DNA from: Lewinellaceae bacterium
GTDB lineage: Bacteria; Bacteroidota; Bacteroidia; Chitinophagales; Saprospiraceae
Assembly: GCA_020636155.1 (NCBI GenBank)
Contig: JACJYM010000012.1
Location: 1 to 64,000 of the forward strand
Length of the DNA: 64,000 nucleotides
Direction of reading: 5' to 3'
The notes under the pieces are model-generated. The model was given only the letters and a program-made list of their open reading frames with translations, made no database searches and was not told the DNA's origin. The position numbers and the translations under genes are program-made. Shown here piece by piece: positions 63,466 to 64,000 of this stretch. The stretch's first letter is position 1, and each line of letters begins with the position of its first letter.

Positions 63466-63855
63466 ATGGAATTTCCAAAAAATTTAAAATATACCAAAGA
63501 ACACGAGTGGATAAGGGTAGAAGGTGAGATGGCCTATGTAGGAATCACAGAATTCGCCCAAGGAGAATTGGGAGATATCGTCTATGTAGAGGTTGATACC
63601 GTAGGTGAGACGATCGAAATTGATGAAGTCTTCGGGACGGTAGAAGCGGTAAAAACAACCTCCGATTTGTTTATGCCTGTATCTGGAGAGATACTTGAAT
63701 TTAATAGTCAGTTGGATGAAAACGATGGTGATAATCCTAGCTTGATTAACGATGATCCTTACGGAGAAGGGTGGATAGTGAAGATAAAACTCAGTGATTT
63801 AGGTCAATTGGACAGCTTATTAGATGCAGAATCTTACACGGATTTAGTATCTTAA
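63466..63855 (+). CDS. gcvH: Glycine cleavage system H protein
   Basis: The 129-residue lipoyl carrier of the glycine cleavage complex has YTKEHEWIRVEGEMAYVGITEFAQGELGDIVYV at the start and FGTVEAVKTTSDLFMPVSGEI, in which the Lys of EAVKTTSD is the lipoylation site. The end DPYGEGWIVKIKLSD is typical. It carries the aminomethyl group between the P, T and L proteins, whose genes are not in this window. It stands 10 bp behind gltA, and a weak hairpin (63868-63890) follows. Confidence 0.97.
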   Translation: MEFPKNLKYTKEHEWIRVEGEMAYVGITEFAQGELGDIVYVEVDTVGETIEIDEVFGTVEAVKTTSDLFMPVSGEILEFNSQLDENDGDNPSLINDDPYGEGWIVKIKLSDLGQLDSLLDAESYTDLVS

Positions 63856-63867
63856 TACACCAAAAAT

Positions 63868-63890
63868 GAAAGTAGATGCATCTTACTTTC
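63868..63890 (+). terminator. Weak hairpin after gcvH
   Basis: GAAAGTA (63868-63874) and TACTTTC (63884-63890) pair as a 7-bp stem around a partly palindromic GATGCATCT. A T5 tract comes only 10 nt later, so termination may be incomplete, and the VanZ-like gene at 63910 could be read from the same transcript. Confidence 0.42.
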
Positions 63891-63909
63891 TAATTACGAT
63901 TTTTAAAAA

Positions 63910-64000
63910 TTGAATAAAGATTTAATTTTAGCAGTTTCTTGGACTTTGCTGATAATAATATTATCCAGCTTGCCGGGGAGTTCTATGCCAAAAGTTAGTT
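63910..64000 (+). CDS. VanZ-like membrane protein (5' end only)
   Basis: A TTG start at 63910 opens MNKDLILAVSWTLLIIILSSLPGSSMPKVS, cut by the window edge. The pattern W-T-LLII-LSSLPG-S-P is the first membrane helix and loop of VanZ-family proteins, small four-helix membrane proteins of unclear function (first noticed near vancomycin resistance genes). In Bacteroidota a VanZ-like gene often follows gcvH. Only 30 residues are visible, but the match is good. Confidence 0.75.
   Translation, partial: MNKDLILAVSWTLLIIILSSLPGSSMPKVS

Noticed and set aside
63856..63909. Glycine riboswitch near gcvH
   Set aside because: Only a short hairpin is present and it lies after the gene; nothing like the conserved glycine aptamer core is seen before it.

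Overview
The window looks like a chromosomal segment of a Bacteroidota bacterium, most likely in or near the Saprospiraceae. The taxonomic call is inference. It rests on type IX secretion (T9SS) sorting domains on several secreted proteins, SprB-type repeats, a SprE/PorW-like lipoprotein, futalosine-pathway menaquinone synthesis (mqnD), TTG(-33)/TANNTTTG(-7) promoters and many TTG start codons.

Region 1 (1-7.2 kb) is an accessory cassette array, all on the + strand. Small gene units (ParDE, MazEF, a third toxin-antitoxin pair with a nonsense-broken toxin, a secreted subtilase, a flavin-type oxidase, an ABM-like protein, a nonsense-broken membrane protein) are separated by copies of one complex intergenic repeat of about 180-330 bp (R1-R5). 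The layout resembles a chromosomal integron, but the repeats lack the canonical attC core and no integrase lies in the window. Several cassette genes are decaying.

Region 2 (7.2-19.7 kb) holds a TPR protein, a YD-repeat-like lipoprotein, a UbiE-like methyltransferase, a 1623-residue T9SS-secreted multidomain protein, a frameshifted T9SS protein, and two stress genes on the minus strand: ric/scdA (Fe-S repair) and katG.

Region 3 (19.8-30.6 kb) starts with tRNA-Pro(GGG) and then holds a 5.2-kb tandem duplication. Each unit encodes a small secreted Cys/Gly/Ser-rich protein followed by a roughly 1495-residue SprB-repeat protein with a type B T9SS/CHU_C domain. A GC-rich hairpin lies between the two genes, and a 14-bp minisatellite plus a promoter lie upstream. 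Large parts of the two giant genes are identical, which suggests gene conversion, while their N-termini and the small partners have diverged.

Region 4 (30.6-40.4 kb) is core metabolism: an RluA-family pseudouridine synthase, mqnD, a nonsense-disrupted secreted protein, the hem cluster (hemC, a catalytically degenerate DnaQ-fold protein, hemD), a DUF2461 protein, an LEA-like coiled-coil protein and asd.

Region 5 (40.35-42.7 kb) is a type II restriction-modification island of the Eco47II/Sau96I type, bounded by a perfect 85-bp duplication of the end of the neighbouring aminomuconate-deaminase-like gene. Both methyltransferase and endonuclease carry frameshifts as read.

Region 6 (42.6-64 kb) is housekeeping and envelope: a RidA-family deaminase, an FAD/Fe-S dehydrogenase, a HAD protein, two M23 peptidases, SprE/PorW, an O-antigen-ligase-like protein, a cyclase-family hydrolase, TPR proteins, RNase R, a DUF4292 lipoprotein, citrate synthase, gcvH and the start of a VanZ-like gene. 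The window contains several single-base homopolymer indels and in-frame stops. Whether these are real decay, phase variation or sequencing errors cannot be decided from one sequence.
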